Assembly (NCBI GenBank): GCA_016803235.1
Contig: JADCLI010000033.1
Location: 1-64,000 of the forward strand
DNA: 64,000 nt
Direction: 5' to 3'
From: Pimelobacter simplex
GTDB lineage: Bacteria; Actinomycetota; Actinomycetes; Propionibacteriales; Nocardioidaceae
In this document: positions 8,268 through 17,534 of the stretch, piece by piece
Layout: every line of letters begins with the position of its first letter
Position numbering within the stretch: the first letter of the stretch is position 1
Notes under the pieces: model-generated
Databases searched by the model: none
The model's input: the letters and a program-made list of their open reading frames with translations, nothing else
What the model was told of the DNA's origin: nothing
Position numbers and translations under genes: made by a program

Positions 8268-8669
8268 TCAGGCGGGGACGCGGGCGCGCAGCAGCGAGAC
8301 CACGGCCTCGGCGAGCTGGATCGGGTCGAGCGGGTGCGGTACGGCGGCGTCCGCCCGCGACCAGGTCGCCAGCCAGGCGTCCTGCGGCCGACCGGTCAGC
8401 ACCACGAGCGGCGGGCAGTCGAGGATCTCGTCCTTGAGCTGCTTGGCGATGCCCATCCCGCCCGCAGGGACCGCCTCGCCGTCGAGGACCGCGAGGGCCA
8501 GGCCGCCGGCGTCCATGTTCTGGATGACCACGGGCTCGGTGGCGACCTCGACGTACTCCAGCTCCGGCAGGTCCGGGTGGGGACGGCGTCCCAGCGCCAG
8601 GATGACCTGCTCACGGGTGTGCACGTCGTCGCTGTAGACGAGCACCTTCAGGGTCTTGGGGGACGTCAC
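8268..8669 (-). CDS. Atypical response-regulator receiver (pseudo-receiver) protein
   Basis: A 133-residue single-domain protein similar to Rv3143-type regulators (LKVLVYSDD, then [19 protein letters not shown]). The fold follows CheY: an acidic pair at positions 14-15, a possible phosphoacceptor Asp63 in VLDGE, and Thr92 in VLTGRPQD. The normally invariant Lys of the KP motif is replaced by His112-Pro113 (VPHPLDP), so conventional phosphoryl signalling is doubtful. It has no output domain. It lies between trpD (3 nt) and ctaG-like gene and reads in the same direction. It may act by protein-protein interaction; partner unknown. Confidence 0.85.
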   Translation of the reverse strand: MTSPKTLKVLVYSDDVHTREQVILALGRRPHPDLPELEYVEVATEPVVIQNMDAGGLALAVLDGEAVPAGGMGIAKQLKDEILDCPPLVVLTGRPQDAWLATWSRADAAVPHPLDPIQLAEAVVSLLRARVPA

Positions 8670-8676
8670 CCGCGCG

Positions 8677-8682
8677 ATGCTA
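8677..8682 (-). promoter_or_regulatory. -10 element, leaderless start of the pseudo-receiver/trpD unit
   Basis: TAGCAT (minus strand) ends 7 nt before the GTG at 8669. It overlaps the last codons of the upstream ctaG-like gene, so the pseudo-receiver and trpD can be expressed separately from it. Confidence 0.5.
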
Positions 8683-9639
8683 CTCGGACGACGCGGGGTC
8701 CGAGCGTGTGACCTCGGTCGCGGCGCGTTGCTCCTGCCGCTCGAGGCGGTCCAGCCGACGGTCCTCCCGCTCGGCCTCCTTCATCGACGAGCGCACCCAC
8801 TGCGCGAAGAGCACGACGAAGAACACCAGACCGACCAGGTCGCCCGCGCCCCACAGGATCCCGCCGGCCAGCTTCTGGTCGTCGTAGGGGTCCGGGAGCC
8901 AGGCTCCGAGCGGCCCGTCGTGCAGGGAGGGGTACCAGTCGCCGCCGAGCAGCGTCTCCTGGCCCATGATCGTGACGCCGAGGAAGGCGTGGAACGGCAA
9001 GGTCATCACGGTCAGCAGCACCCGGAAGGGATGCCCGACCCGACCGGGCAGCGGGTCGACCCCGACGATCGGCCAGAAGAACAGCGCGCCGACCGCCACC
9101 AGGTGGATGTGCATCATCTCGTGGACGTAGGTGGAGCGCAGCGAGGCCTCGTACCAGCCCGAGAAGTAGAGCGCCCACGGCGAGATGACGTAGAGGCCGA
9201 AGGTCAGCGGCGGGAAGCCGAGCACCTTGGCGAGCCGGGAGTGCAGCACCGCAAGCAGCCACCCGCGCGGCCGGCGGGGCAGGGTGCGCAGCGCGAGCGT
9301 GACCGGCGCGCCGAGGGCGAGCGAGAGCGGCACGACCATCGACAGCACCATGTGCTGGACCATGTGCGCGCTGACCAGCACGGTGTCGTACGCCGCCAGC
9401 CCCGACGAGGTCGCCAGGTAGAAGGCCAGCATGCCGACGCCCCACGCGATCGACCGGCCGACCGGCCAACTGTCGCCGCGGCGCCGCAGCGCGAGCACGC
9501 CCACGACGTACAGGCCGGTGGCCCAGACGGTGACGATCAGAGGCAGCGGCGCGATCCCCCACTCGGAGAGCAGCGCCCCGGCGTCGAACGGGGGGAGGTC
9601 CTGCACTCCCGCACCCCCAGCGGACACCACCAGTCCCAC
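8680..9639 (-). CDS. CtaG-type cytochrome c oxidase assembly membrane protein
   Basis: A 319-residue protein of the caa3_CtaG family with about seven hydrophobic segments and conserved histidines in SAHMVQHMVLSM and YVHEMMHIHLVAVG, typical of members thought to help insert copper or assemble cytochrome oxidase. The C-terminus is a highly charged cytoplasmic tail (EAEREDRRLDRLERQEQ). GTG at 9639 has a GAGAGGTGAC ribosome site. It is divergent from ctaE, the subunit III gene of the same oxidase, which supports the assembly role. The symbol is withheld because this family is distinct from Cox11-type CtaG. Confidence 0.85.
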   Translation of the reverse strand: MGLVVSAGGAGVQDLPPFDAGALLSEWGIAPLPLIVTVWATGLYVVGVLALRRRGDSWPVGRSIAWGVGMLAFYLATSSGLAAYDTVLVSAHMVQHMVLSMVVPLSLALGAPVTLALRTLPRRPRGWLLAVLHSRLAKVLGFPPLTFGLYVISPWALYFSGWYEASLRSTYVHEMMHIHLVAVGALFFWPIVGVDPLPGRVGHPFRVLLTVMTLPFHAFLGVTIMGQETLLGGDWYPSLHDGPLGAWLPDPYDDQKLAGGILWGAGDLVGLVFFVVLFAQWVRSSMKEAEREDRRLDRLERQEQRAATEVTRSDPASSE

Positions 9640-9753
9640 ACGTCACCTCTCCGCCTACCGATCCCGGATTCAGGACCCGTTCGAGCGTAGGTCGTGGGTG
9701 GTGAGCGCCCAGAACGGGGGGTCGGGATGCCGACGGGAAGCGTTACCGCCATA

Positions 9754-10407
9754 ATGGCGCCCGTGGCGATCTCAGCTTCGGCAACTCTCCCGGCCTCGCG
9801 CCTGCACGGCCAGCACGACCGACCCAGCATGGTCGCGGTCGGCACGATCATCTGGCTGTCCAGCGAGCTCATGTTCTTCGCGGCGCTCTTCGCGTCGTAC
9901 TTCACGATCCGCTCGGTCTCGCCCGAGATGTGGGCGGAGAACACCGCGCTGCTGAACGTGCCGTTCGCGTCGATCAACACCACGATCCTCGTGCTGTCGT
10001 CGTTCACCTGCCAGCTGGGCGTCTTCGCCGCCGAGCGCGGCCAGGTCTCGCGCGCCGGCTCGCTGCTGCAGGTCGGCAAGTGGGGCCTGCGCGAGTGGTT
10101 CATCCTGACCTACGTCATGGGTGCCGTCTTCGTCGGCGGCCAGGCGCTCGAGTACGCCGAGCTCATCCACGAGGGCGTCACGATCCCCAACGACGCCTAC
10201 GGCACGATGTTCTACCTGACCACCGGCTTCCACGGCATCCACGTGACCGGCGGTCTCATCGCCTTCCTCTTCGTCCTCGGACGCACGTACGTCGCCAGGC
10301 GCTTCACGCACGAGCAGGCGGTCAGCGCGATCGTCGTCTCGTACTACTGGCACTTCGTCGACGTGGTGTGGATCGGCCTGTTCGCGACGATCTACCTGAT
10401 CAAGTGA
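9754..10407 (+). CDS. ctaE: Cytochrome c oxidase subunit III
   Basis: A 217-residue heme-copper oxidase subunit III with five hydrophobic segments rather than seven, as usual in actinobacteria. Recognisable are [15 protein letters not shown], the [13 protein letters not shown]-terminal helix, and [10 protein letters not shown]. Subunit III stabilises subunit I and the oxygen route. The ATG at 9754 gives the usual short tail before LPASRLHG; an in-frame ATG at 9727 preceded by GGGGGG is possible. It opens the ctaE-qcrC-qcrA-qcrB operon, 58 nt before qcrC, linking oxidase and cytochrome bc complex expression. Confidence 0.96.
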   Translation: MAPVAISASATLPASRLHGQHDRPSMVAVGTIIWLSSELMFFAALFASYFTIRSVSPEMWAENTALLNVPFASINTTILVLSSFTCQLGVFAAERGQVSRAGSLLQVGKWGLREWFILTYVMGAVFVGGQALEYAELIHEGVTIPNDAYGTMFYLTTGFHGIHVTGGLIAFLFVLGRTYVARRFTHEQAVSAIVVSYYWHFVDVVWIGLFATIYLIK

Positions 10408-10465
10408 CACGGGACACCCCGATGACGAAGAGCTGTTGGATCCTCCGGACTGACAAGGACTGAAT

Positions 10466-11341
10466 GTGCGCCTTCTGAACCGTTCCGCCGGTCGACTCTC
10501 GCGGCACCGCCGCGGACCGATCGCCGGACTCCTGGTGCTCGTCTGCGGCCTCCTGCTGACAGGTGGCCTCTACGCAGCGCTCGCGCCGGCCCAGGCCGAC
10601 ACCAGCCAGGACGAGGCGGCACTGGTCAAGGAGGGGCGCGAGCTCTTCCTGGTCGGCTGCGCCTTCTGCCACGGCCAGAACGGTGAGGGCGTCCTCACCC
10701 AGGGCGGCTCGCAGTACGGTCCGGCCCTGACCGACGTGGGCGCCGCCGCCGTCGACTTCCAGGTCGGCACCGGCCGCATGCCGATGGCGCAGCCCGGCTC
10801 GCAGGCGCCCCGCAAGGAGGTCGTCTACACCGACGAGGAGACCGCCGCCCTCTCGGCGTACGTCGCCTCGCTCGGCACCGGCCCGGCCATCCCCGACGCG
10901 GAGCTCTACTCCACCGAGGGCATGAGCGAGAAGGAGATCGAGGAGCTCGTCGTGCGCGGCGGCCAGATCTTCCTCGCCAACTGCACGGCGTGCCACAACT
11001 TCGAGGGCTCCGGCGGCGCCATGCCGCGCGGCGGCTACGCGCCCAAGATCCGCGGCGTCGACTCCAAGCACATCTACGAGGCGATGCTGACCGGCCCCCA
11101 GTCGATGGACACCTTCTCCGACGGCAACATCCCGCCGGAGGACAAGAAGGCCGTCATCGCCTACCTCAACGAGCTGGACGAGGCCCCGAGCTACAGCGGG
11201 TTCACGCTGGGCAGCCTCGGTCCGGTGAGTGAGGGCATCATCGCCTGGGTCGGTGGCATCGGCCTCCTGGTCGGCTTCGCCGTCTGGATCGCCGCGCACA
11301 CCACCCGCTCGAGCAAGAAGAAGGACGAGGCGGCAGCGTGA
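10466..11341 (+). CDS. qcrC: Diheme cytochrome c subunit of the bcc complex
   Basis: A 291-residue membrane-anchored diheme cytochrome: N-terminal hydrophobic anchor (about 18-40), two cytochrome c domains with CAFCH at residues 65-69 and CTACH at 173-177, and a C-terminal transmembrane helix followed by a basic tail. In actinobacteria QcrC hands electrons from the Rieske protein directly to the CuA centre of subunit II, replacing a soluble cytochrome c. The GTG at 10466 is used because the ATG two bases earlier is out of frame. Its stop overlaps the qcrA start (GTGA). Confidence 0.97.
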   Translation: MRLLNRSAGRLSRHRRGPIAGLLVLVCGLLLTGGLYAALAPAQADTSQDEAALVKEGRELFLVGCAFCHGQNGEGVLTQGGSQYGPALTDVGAAAVDFQVGTGRMPMAQPGSQAPRKEVVYTDEETAALSAYVASLGTGPAIPDAELYSTEGMSEKEIEELVVRGGQIFLANCTACHNFEGSGGAMPRGGYAPKIRGVDSKHIYEAMLTGPQSMDTFSDGNIPPEDKKAVIAYLNELDEAPSYSGFTLGSLGPVSEGIIAWVGGIGLLVGFAVWIAAHTTRSSKKKDEAAA

Positions 11342-12435
11342 CCGACGCACACAACAACGACGCCCACGGGGGCGAGCTCGCCGTGGTCGAGCCGATCCCG
11401 GACCCGGGCCTGCCCGAGCACCAGTGGCGGCCCACCGATGTGGACCCCGCCCAGGAGAAGCGTGCCGAGCGGCAGGTGGCCGCGCTGTTCGGCCTGTCCG
11501 CGCTCGCGACCATCGCGTTCCTGGTCTCCTACTTCACCCTCGACGTGGGCGACGACTGGACCCTGATCGGCAACATGGGCGCCTCGACGCTGGCGCTCGG
11601 CTTCTTCCTCGGCCTCGCGCTGATGCTCATCGGCGTCGGCATCATCCACTGGGCCCGCAAGCTCATGGCCGACCACGAGATGGTCGAGCTGCGCCACCCG
11701 GCGAAGTCCTCCGAGGAGGACCGTGAGGTCGCCGTCCAGGCGATCAACGACGGCATCGCGGAGTCGGGCATCGGCCGCCGGCCGCTGATCCGCAACTCCC
11801 TCCTCGGCGCGGTCGGTCTGCTCGGTCTCCCCGCCGTCGTCCTGCTGCGCGACCTCGGTCCGCTGCCGGGCAAGAAGCTGTACCACACGATCTGGGGCAG
11901 CGGCACCGCGAACGCCCCGATGCGCATCGTGCGCGACGGCATCTGGACCCCGATCCTCGCCTCGGACCTCGAGATCGGCGACCTGGTCAACTGCCAGCCC
12001 GACGCCCTGCACAACCCGGAGCGCTACGACATCGACCCGACCGAGGTCGAGGGCGTCAACCTCCAGATCCACAAGTCCAAGGCGTCGCTCATCCTGCTGC
12101 GGATGAACCCGGGCGACATCAAGCCGGGCAAGGACGCCAAGGGCGAGAGCCGGGAGAACTGGACGGTCAACGGCATCGTCGCGTACTCCAAGATCTGCAC
12201 CCACGTCGGCTGCCCGATCTCGCTGAACGAGCGGACGACCCACCACCTGCTGTGCCCCTGTCACCAGTCGACCTTCGACCTCGCCGACTCCGGCAAGGTG
12301 GTCTTCGGTCCCGCTGGCCGGCCGCTGCCGCAGCTGCCGATCGCTGTCGACGACGAGGGCTACCTGGTCGCGCAGAGCGACTTCGACGAGCCCGTCGGCC
12401 CGAGCTTCTGGGAGCGTGACTACTATGAGCGTTGA
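11338..12435 (+). CDS. qcrA: Rieske iron-sulfur subunit of the bcc complex
   Basis: A 365-residue actinobacterial Rieske protein with three N-terminal hydrophobic segments instead of one, and a C-terminal [2Fe-2S] domain. Cluster ligands are CTHVGC (Cys287, His289) and CPCHQS (Cys306, His309), with the two disulfide cysteines at 292 and 308. It accepts an electron from menaquinol and passes it to QcrC. The start overlaps qcrC by 4 nt and its last 11 nt overlap qcrB, so the three subunits are tightly co-translated. Confidence 0.97.
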   Translation: MTDAHNNDAHGGELAVVEPIPDPGLPEHQWRPTDVDPAQEKRAERQVAALFGLSALATIAFLVSYFTLDVGDDWTLIGNMGASTLALGFFLGLALMLIGVGIIHWARKLMADHEMVELRHPAKSSEEDREVAVQAINDGIAESGIGRRPLIRNSLLGAVGLLGLPAVVLLRDLGPLPGKKLYHTIWGSGTANAPMRIVRDGIWTPILASDLEIGDLVNCQPDALHNPERYDIDPTEVEGVNLQIHKSKASLILLRMNPGDIKPGKDAKGESRENWTVNGIVAYSKICTHVGCPISLNERTTHHLLCPCHQSTFDLADSGKVVFGPAGRPLPQLPIAVDDEGYLVAQSDFDEPVGPSFWERDYYER

Positions 12436-14140
12436 TGTGAGCAAGGTCGCCACGACCAACGGCACGACGCCCGCCACCGCCAAGGGCGGCAAGGCCGCCG
12501 GCGCCATCGCCAATTGGGCCGACGAGCGCCTCGGCCTCGGCACGGCGATGAAGAAGAACATCCGCAAGGTCTTCCCGGACCACTGGTCGTTCATGCTGGG
12601 CGAGATCGCCCTGTGGAGCTTCGTCGTCGTCCTGCTGACCGGTGTCTTCCTGACGCTCTGGTTCGACCCGAGCATGACCGAGATCCAGTACGACGGCGCC
12701 TACGACCCGCTGCGCGGCGTCCACATGTCGTCGGCGTACGCCTCGTCGCTGGACATCTCGTTCGACGTCCGCGGCGGTCTGCTCATGCGGCAGATGCACC
12801 ACTGGGGCGCGATGATCTTCATCGCCTCGATGATGATCCACATGCTCCGCGTCTACCTGACCGGCGCGTTCCGCAAGCCGCGCGAGCTCAACTGGATCAT
12901 CGGCTGCCTGCTCCTGCTGCTGGGCACGATCGAGGGCTTCACCGGCTACTCGCTCCCCGACGACCTGCTCTCGGGCACCGGCGTCCGGGCCGCGGACGGC
13001 TTCATGAAGGCATCGCCGGTCGTCGGCTCCTACATGTCGTTCTTCCTGTTCGGCGGCGAGTTCCCGGGTGACGCGATCATCCCGCGCTTCTACGCCATGC
13101 ACATCCTGCTCATCCCGGGCCTGCTGCTCGCCCTGGTGGCCGCGCACATGCTGCTGCTCGTCTACCACAAGCACACGCAGTGGCCTGGCCCCGGCCGGAC
13201 CGAGCAGAACGTCGTCGGCTACCCGATGCTCCCGGTCTACGCGGCCAAGGCGGGCGGCTTCTTCTTCATCGTCTTCGGCACGATCGCGGTGATGGGCGGC
13301 CTGTTCTCGATCAACGCGGTCTGGAAGTACGGCCCGTACGACCCGTCCAAGGTGACCGCGGGCTCGCAGCCCGACTGGTACATGGGCTGGCCCGACGGCC
13401 TGCTGCGCATCATCCCGGCCTGGGAGACGCACATCTGGGGCATCACCCTGTCCTGGAACGTGATGATCCCGATCCTCGTGATGCCGCCGCTGATGCTGAT
13501 GATCCTGATGGCGCTGCCGTTCATCGAGTCGTGGATCACCGGCGACAAGCGGGAGCACCACCTGCTCCAGCGTCCGCGCAACGCACCGACCCGTACCGCG
13601 ATCATGGTTGCGCTGATGACCTTCTACGGCCTGTCCTGGGCCGCGGGCGGCAACGACATCATCGCGATCAAGCTCCACCTGAGCATCAACCAGATCACGT
13701 ACTTCATGCGTGGCGCGGTGTTCATCGGACCGGTCATCGCCTTCATCATCACGCGCCGCTGGTGCATCTCGCTCCAGCGTCACGACGAGGGCAAGCTGCT
13801 CCACGGCTACGAGACCGGTGTCCTGGTCCGCTCCCCCGAGGGCGGGTACGCCGAGAAGCACCTCCCCCTCCCCCAGGGCCAGGCCTACACCCTCACGGCC
13901 CGCGACGACGACCCGACGCCGGAGACGGTCGAGGAGATCGACGCCTCGGGTGCCACCGGCCGCACCGCGCGCCTGCGCAAGCTGCGGGCGAAGCTGGCCA
14001 CCGTGTTCTTCGCGGACAACGTCCAGAAGCCCACGGCCGAGGAGCTGCACGACGCGCAGCACCACGCGGAGCACGAGCTCCACGAGCTCGAGTCGCAGAT
14101 CGCCGCCGGTCCCAACCGGCACGGTCCCGCCGACCACTGA
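12425..14140 (+). CDS. qcrB: Cytochrome b subunit of the bcc complex
   Basis: A 571-residue cytochrome b. Two b hemes are coordinated by histidines in helices B and D (QMHHWGAMIF and MHILLIPG...HMLLLV), and the quinol-oxidation loop has QPDWYMGW, the PDWY form of the PEWY motif typical of actinobacteria. A soluble C-terminal extension of about 120 residues, rich in charged residues, follows the helices. I chose ATG 12425 (MSVDVSKV) over GTG 12416; both are in frame and both overlap qcrA. It is the last gene of the operon and is followed by a strong terminator. Confidence 0.97.
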   Translation: MSVDVSKVATTNGTTPATAKGGKAAGAIANWADERLGLGTAMKKNIRKVFPDHWSFMLGEIALWSFVVVLLTGVFLTLWFDPSMTEIQYDGAYDPLRGVHMSSAYASSLDISFDVRGGLLMRQMHHWGAMIFIASMMIHMLRVYLTGAFRKPRELNWIIGCLLLLLGTIEGFTGYSLPDDLLSGTGVRAADGFMKASPVVGSYMSFFLFGGEFPGDAIIPRFYAMHILLIPGLLLALVAAHMLLLVYHKHTQWPGPGRTEQNVVGYPMLPVYAAKAGGFFFIVFGTIAVMGGLFSINAVWKYGPYDPSKVTAGSQPDWYMGWPDGLLRIIPAWETHIWGITLSWNVMIPILVMPPLMLMILMALPFIESWITGDKREHHLLQRPRNAPTRTAIMVALMTFYGLSWAAGGNDIIAIKLHLSINQITYFMRGAVFIGPVIAFIITRRWCISLQRHDEGKLLHGYETGVLVRSPEGGYAEKHLPLPQGQAYTLTARDDDPTPETVEEIDASGATGRTARLRKLRAKLATVFFADNVQKPTAEELHDAQHHAEHELHELESQIAAGPNRHGPADH

Positions 14141-14149
14141 GAGCGACAC

Positions 14150-14187
14150 CTCGAGGGTCGTAGTCCCAACGGACTACGACCCTCGAG
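14150..14187 (+). terminator. Strong intrinsic-type hairpin after qcrB
   Basis: Perfect 17-bp inverted repeat (14150-14166 with 14171-14187) and a CAAC loop, starting 10 nt after the qcrB stop. No U-tract follows, as is usual for actinobacterial terminators. It separates the respiratory operon from the glycan cluster. Confidence 0.85.
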
Positions 14188-14232
14188 ACATTTCCGGCGG
14201 ATCGACCGATCCTGGTGGGACCTCTCCCCCGT

Positions 14233-14238
14233 TAGCGT
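14233..14238 (+). promoter_or_regulatory. Candidate -10 of the glycan-biosynthesis operon
   Basis: TAGCGT lies 43 nt before the phosphoglycosyltransferase ATG, in the 93-nt gap after the qcrB hairpin. No convincing -35 hexamer is seen. The start has its own GAGGAGG, so this transcript would have a normal leader. Confidence 0.35.
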
Positions 14239-14280
14239 GCTTCCGACTGCAGGCGACGAACGGCGAGGAGGCCCGGGCGA

Positions 14281-15738
14281 ATGACGCTGCTCGCATCCTC
14301 TCCCGAGGTCGCCCGCCGCGCCGATGCCCGCCCGGTGCGCGACGCGCTCTCCCGACTGGCGGTCGTGGTCGCGCTCCTGGACGCCACCACCATCGTCATC
14401 GCCGCGTTGGCGGCTCTCGGCATCAAGTTCGGCTACGCGTCCTGGCCCCCCGACCACATCGAGTGGTTCACCGGGGTCCCGCTCATCGACTTCGGTTGGG
14501 TCGTCCCGGTGTGGTTCGGGGCCCTCGCGCTCAGCGGCGCCTACGAGCGTCGCGAGATCGCGCGGGGCGGCGACGAGCTCAAGAGCGTCCTGCGCGCCTC
14601 GCTCACGGCGGCCGGCATCGTGGCGATGCTCGCCTACCTCGTTAACTACGACATGTCGCGCCCCTACTTCGCGCTGACCTGGACGCTGGGCACGCTCGGC
14701 CTGCTCCTCGAGCGGTACGCCGTGCGTCGGGTCGTCTCCCACCTCCGCGTGCGCCGCCAGCTGCTGCACCGTGTCGTGGTCGTGGGCGACGCGGTGGCCG
14801 TCCGCGAGCTCGACGCCGCGTTGGCCCGCCAACCCGGTCTCGGCTACGTCCTGGTCGGCGCCTGCGTGGCCGAGACCGAGGAACAGCTCGCCGTCCCGGT
14901 CCTGGGCTCGCCGGCACGAGCAGTCCAGGCCTGCGTCGAGCACGAAGCGGACACACTGCTGATCGCCAGTGGCTCCTTCGCGTCGTCGGTCGACCTGCGG
15001 CAGGTCGGATGGGAGCTGGAGGGCAGCGACATCGACCTCATCGTCGTCCCCAACCTGATCGACGTCGCGGGCCCACGGATCCACCTGCGGCCCGTCGCCG
15101 GCCTCCCCTTCGTCCACGTCGAGCCGCCGCGGGTGGCGCGAGCCATGCGGTGGGGCAAGGCGGTCGTCGACCGCGTCGGTGCGCTGCTGCTGCTCCTCAC
15201 CCTCAGTCCCCTGTTCCTCGCCGCCGCGATCGCCGTCCGCACCGACGGCGGCCCCGTCTTCTACCGGCATCGCAGGGTCGGTCTCGACGGACGTGAGCTG
15301 TGGGTGTGGAAGTTCCGCACCATGCGGCAGGGAGCGGACCAGGCGCAGGACGCACTCATCGCCGGCCTCGGGGCGGACCCGCTGCTGTTCAAGCTGCGCG
15401 ACGACCCGCGGGTGACGTCGGTCGGCCGCTTCCTGCGCCGCTACTCGATCGACGAGCTGCCCCAGCTGCTCAACGTCCTGGCGGGACAGATGAGCCTGGT
15501 CGGTCCGCGCCCCCAGGTGGCCGCCGAGGTTGCTCAGTACACCCAGGCCATGTACCGGCGACTGCGCGTCCGTCCCGGCCTCACCGGACTCTGGCAGGTC
15601 TCGGGCCGCTCGGACCTGACGCCGGACGAGGCGGCGCGCCTCGACCTGTACTACGTCGAGAACTGGTCGATGGCAGGAGACCTGATGATCCTCGCTCGCA
15701 CGGTGCGGGCGGTCCTGCGGCACGACGGTGCCTACTGA
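14281..15738 (+). CDS. Polyprenyl-phosphate sugar-1-phosphate transferase (exopolysaccharide initiating enzyme)
   Basis: A 485-residue WbaP/CpsE-type polyisoprenyl-phosphate hexose-1-phosphotransferase. Four N-terminal hydrophobic segments, a Rossmann-like CoA-binding-fold middle domain (about 155-270, RVVVVGDAVAV), a fifth hydrophobic segment, then the catalytic domain with KFRTM, DPRVTSVGRFLRRYSIDELPQ, and VGPRPQ...RPGLTGLWQVSGRS. It starts repeat-unit synthesis by moving a sugar phosphate from a nucleotide sugar onto undecaprenyl phosphate at the inner membrane face. It opens a set of glycosyltransferase and flippase genes. The sugar cannot be told from sequence. Confidence 0.93.
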   Translation: MTLLASSPEVARRADARPVRDALSRLAVVVALLDATTIVIAALAALGIKFGYASWPPDHIEWFTGVPLIDFGWVVPVWFGALALSGAYERREIARGGDELKSVLRASLTAAGIVAMLAYLVNYDMSRPYFALTWTLGTLGLLLERYAVRRVVSHLRVRRQLLHRVVVVGDAVAVRELDAALARQPGLGYVLVGACVAETEEQLAVPVLGSPARAVQACVEHEADTLLIASGSFASSVDLRQVGWELEGSDIDLIVVPNLIDVAGPRIHLRPVAGLPFVHVEPPRVARAMRWGKAVVDRVGALLLLLTLSPLFLAAAIAVRTDGGPVFYRHRRVGLDGRELWVWKFRTMRQGADQAQDALIAGLGADPLLFKLRDDPRVTSVGRFLRRYSIDELPQLLNVLAGQMSLVGPRPQVAAEVAQYTQAMYRRLRVRPGLTGLWQVSGRSDLTPDEAARLDLYYVENWSMAGDLMILARTVRAVLRHDGAY

Positions 15739-15767
15739 CCCGAGGCGCGGTCTGGTTGGCTGTCCCC

Positions 15768-16706
15768 GTGCACGTCCACGGCGAGATCGTGATGGCAGTC
15801 CATCGACCCGACCCTGAGCTCCTCCGTCGCCAGGTCGCCTCCTTGCGCTGCCAGACGCTGGCCGATTGGACCTGCCGTGTCGGGATCGACGGCAGTGATC
15901 CGGCGACCTTGGCCCTGCTCACGGAGCTGATCGACGCGGACGCCCGTTTTGTCATCCACCCCTTCGACGACAACGTGGGTGTCTACCGACACGTGGAGCG
16001 ACTGGCCCGGCTCGTCGAGGAGAGCGCTTCTTGGGTCGCGTTGTGCGACCAGGACGACAGCTGGCACTCGGAGAAGCTCGCGCGGCTGGTTCCGCTGCTG
16101 AACGACACGACCGCTGCGGTGTCCTGCCAAGCCGACGTCGTCGACCGTACCGGACGTCGACTCGGCCGCACCGACCGCCGCGATGGCGATGTCGTCGAGC
16201 TGCTTCTCCGCAACCAGCTATCCGGGAGCCTCAGCGTGTGGCGCCGGGATGTGGTCGCCCAGGCACTACCCTTCCCCCGGTCGACGGCCATCGCCGTCCA
16301 CGATCACTGGCTCGCCGTGTGCGCTGCGGCCATGGGCGAGGTGCTCGTCATCGACGAGGCACTCCAGGACTACGTGCAGCACGGCGGGAATGTCATCGGC
16401 GAAGCCCGACCGACCCGGATCCGTGACGAGCTGCGGAGCGCGGCGAGCCACGGTGGGATGCTGGCCCACCTCGACCACACCGCCGACGAACGTTGGGAGT
16501 GGCGCATAGCCATGGCAGAGGAGCTGGTCCAGCGAGGCCTGAACGGTGGAGCCGCGTCGGTGGTGGGTGACGTCGCCGCGCGCCGGCTGACGCCGGGCCT
16601 GGCCCGCGCTGTCGTCCGCAGCGTGCGCCGCGGCCGCCTGCGGATCCGGGGAGCCGTGGGCATCATCGCGACCGCCGCTTGGGCATCCTGGCGGAGCCAG
16701 CGATGA
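15768..16706 (+). CDS. GT2-family glycosyltransferase
   Basis: About 312 residues of a GT-A fold: HGEIVMAVHRPDPELLRRQVASLRCQT at the N-terminus, then the nucleotide-sugar site ALCDQDDSWHSEKL with the DxD-like DQDD. It resembles rhamnosyl/galactosyl transferases that extend lipid-linked oligosaccharides. The start is uncertain: GTG 15768 gives the usual short lead into the first strand, while TTG 15756 has GAGG at a better distance. The stop overlaps the start of the next GT2 gene (ATGA), so the two are co-translated. Donor and acceptor are unknown. Confidence 0.85.
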   Translation: MHVHGEIVMAVHRPDPELLRRQVASLRCQTLADWTCRVGIDGSDPATLALLTELIDADARFVIHPFDDNVGVYRHVERLARLVEESASWVALCDQDDSWHSEKLARLVPLLNDTTAAVSCQADVVDRTGRRLGRTDRRDGDVVELLLRNQLSGSLSVWRRDVVAQALPFPRSTAIAVHDHWLAVCAAAMGEVLVIDEALQDYVQHGGNVIGEARPTRIRDELRSAASHGGMLAHLDHTADERWEWRIAMAEELVQRGLNGGAASVVGDVAARRLTPGLARAVVRSVRRGRLRIRGAVGIIATAAWASWRSQR

Positions 16707-17515
16707 CGGCCGCGGATTGGACTCTCGTCACCGTCACCTACAACTCGGGGTCCACCCTGCGTCGCTGCTGGACCGACTCGCAGATCGGTGACGCCAGGTG
16801 GCTCGTCGTGGACAACGCGTCGGAGGACGACTCGATCGCTGTCGCGCAGTCACTCGGTGCCGAGGTGATCGCTCGACCCACCAACGACGGTTTCGGCGTC
16901 GCCAACAATGCAGGTCTCGCCGCGGTACGGACACCGTGGGTCATGTTCGTCAATCCCGACGTCACGATCCCCTCGCCGGCCGGTCTCGACCTGCTCGCCA
17001 GGACGGCACGGGCGCACGACGCCCTCGTGGCTCCGCAGCTCCTCAACAGCGACGGCTCCGAGCAGTTCAACGGTCGTGGTCTGCCGACCCCTCTCGCGAA
17101 GCTCGCGCACCGCGGCGTACGTGCACCGTGGACGGACCCCGGCGCCTATGCCCGCGCGGGGTTCGACGGGCCGACGTACGTCGCCTGGGCGATCGGCGCC
17201 GCGGTCGGAGGTTCGACGCAGGTGCTCCGGGAGCTGGGGGGCTGGGACGAGCGTTACTTCATCTACTACGAGGACCATGATCTCGGCCTGCGCAGTTGGG
17301 CCGCCGGTCATCCCGTCGTCCTCGATCCCTCAGTGGGTTGGCTGCATGAGTGGCAGCGAGCCACCACACGGTTCCGGATCTCGCCGTGGAGGCACGAGCT
17401 CCGCTCGGCGTGGGTCTTCTACCGGGCGCACCCCCGCCTGCTCTCGCTGGGGCGAGCTCGCCGTGATCCCGCGCTGCGGATCCTCGACGAGCGGCTCTGG
17501 AGGTCCGTGCCGTGA
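16703..17515 (+). CDS. GT2-family glycosyltransferase (rhamnosyltransferase-like)
   Basis: A 270-residue enzyme with TVTYNSGSTLRRC, VDNASEDDS, the metal-binding VNPDV (DxD equivalent), a WAIGAAVGG loop, and the acceptor-side GWDERYFIYYEDHDLGLR, where the ED pair is the usual catalytic-base region of WbbL-like rhamnosyltransferases. It probably adds the second or third sugar of the surface polysaccharide repeat. ATG 16703 overlaps the previous stop by 4 nt; a longer TTG start at 16679 is less likely. The next gene, the flippase, is on the other strand and converges 19 nt downstream. Confidence 0.88.
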   Translation: MTAADWTLVTVTYNSGSTLRRCWTDSQIGDARWLVVDNASEDDSIAVAQSLGAEVIARPTNDGFGVANNAGLAAVRTPWVMFVNPDVTIPSPAGLDLLARTARAHDALVAPQLLNSDGSEQFNGRGLPTPLAKLAHRGVRAPWTDPGAYARAGFDGPTYVAWAIGAAVGGSTQVLRELGGWDERYFIYYEDHDLGLRSWAAGHPVVLDPSVGWLHEWQRATTRFRISPWRHELRSAWVFYRAHPRLLSLGRARRDPALRILDERLWRSVP

Positions 17516-17534
17516 CCCGGACGGCAGCGTCGGC

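Noticed and set aside
12416..12424. GTG 12416 as the qcrB start
   Set aside because: In frame and possible, but ATG 12425 gives the cleaner N-terminus; the difference is three residues.
12167..14149. 660-codon open frame on the minus strand
   Set aside because: Antisense to qcrB and qcrA; made of E/R/H/D-rich shadow sequence.
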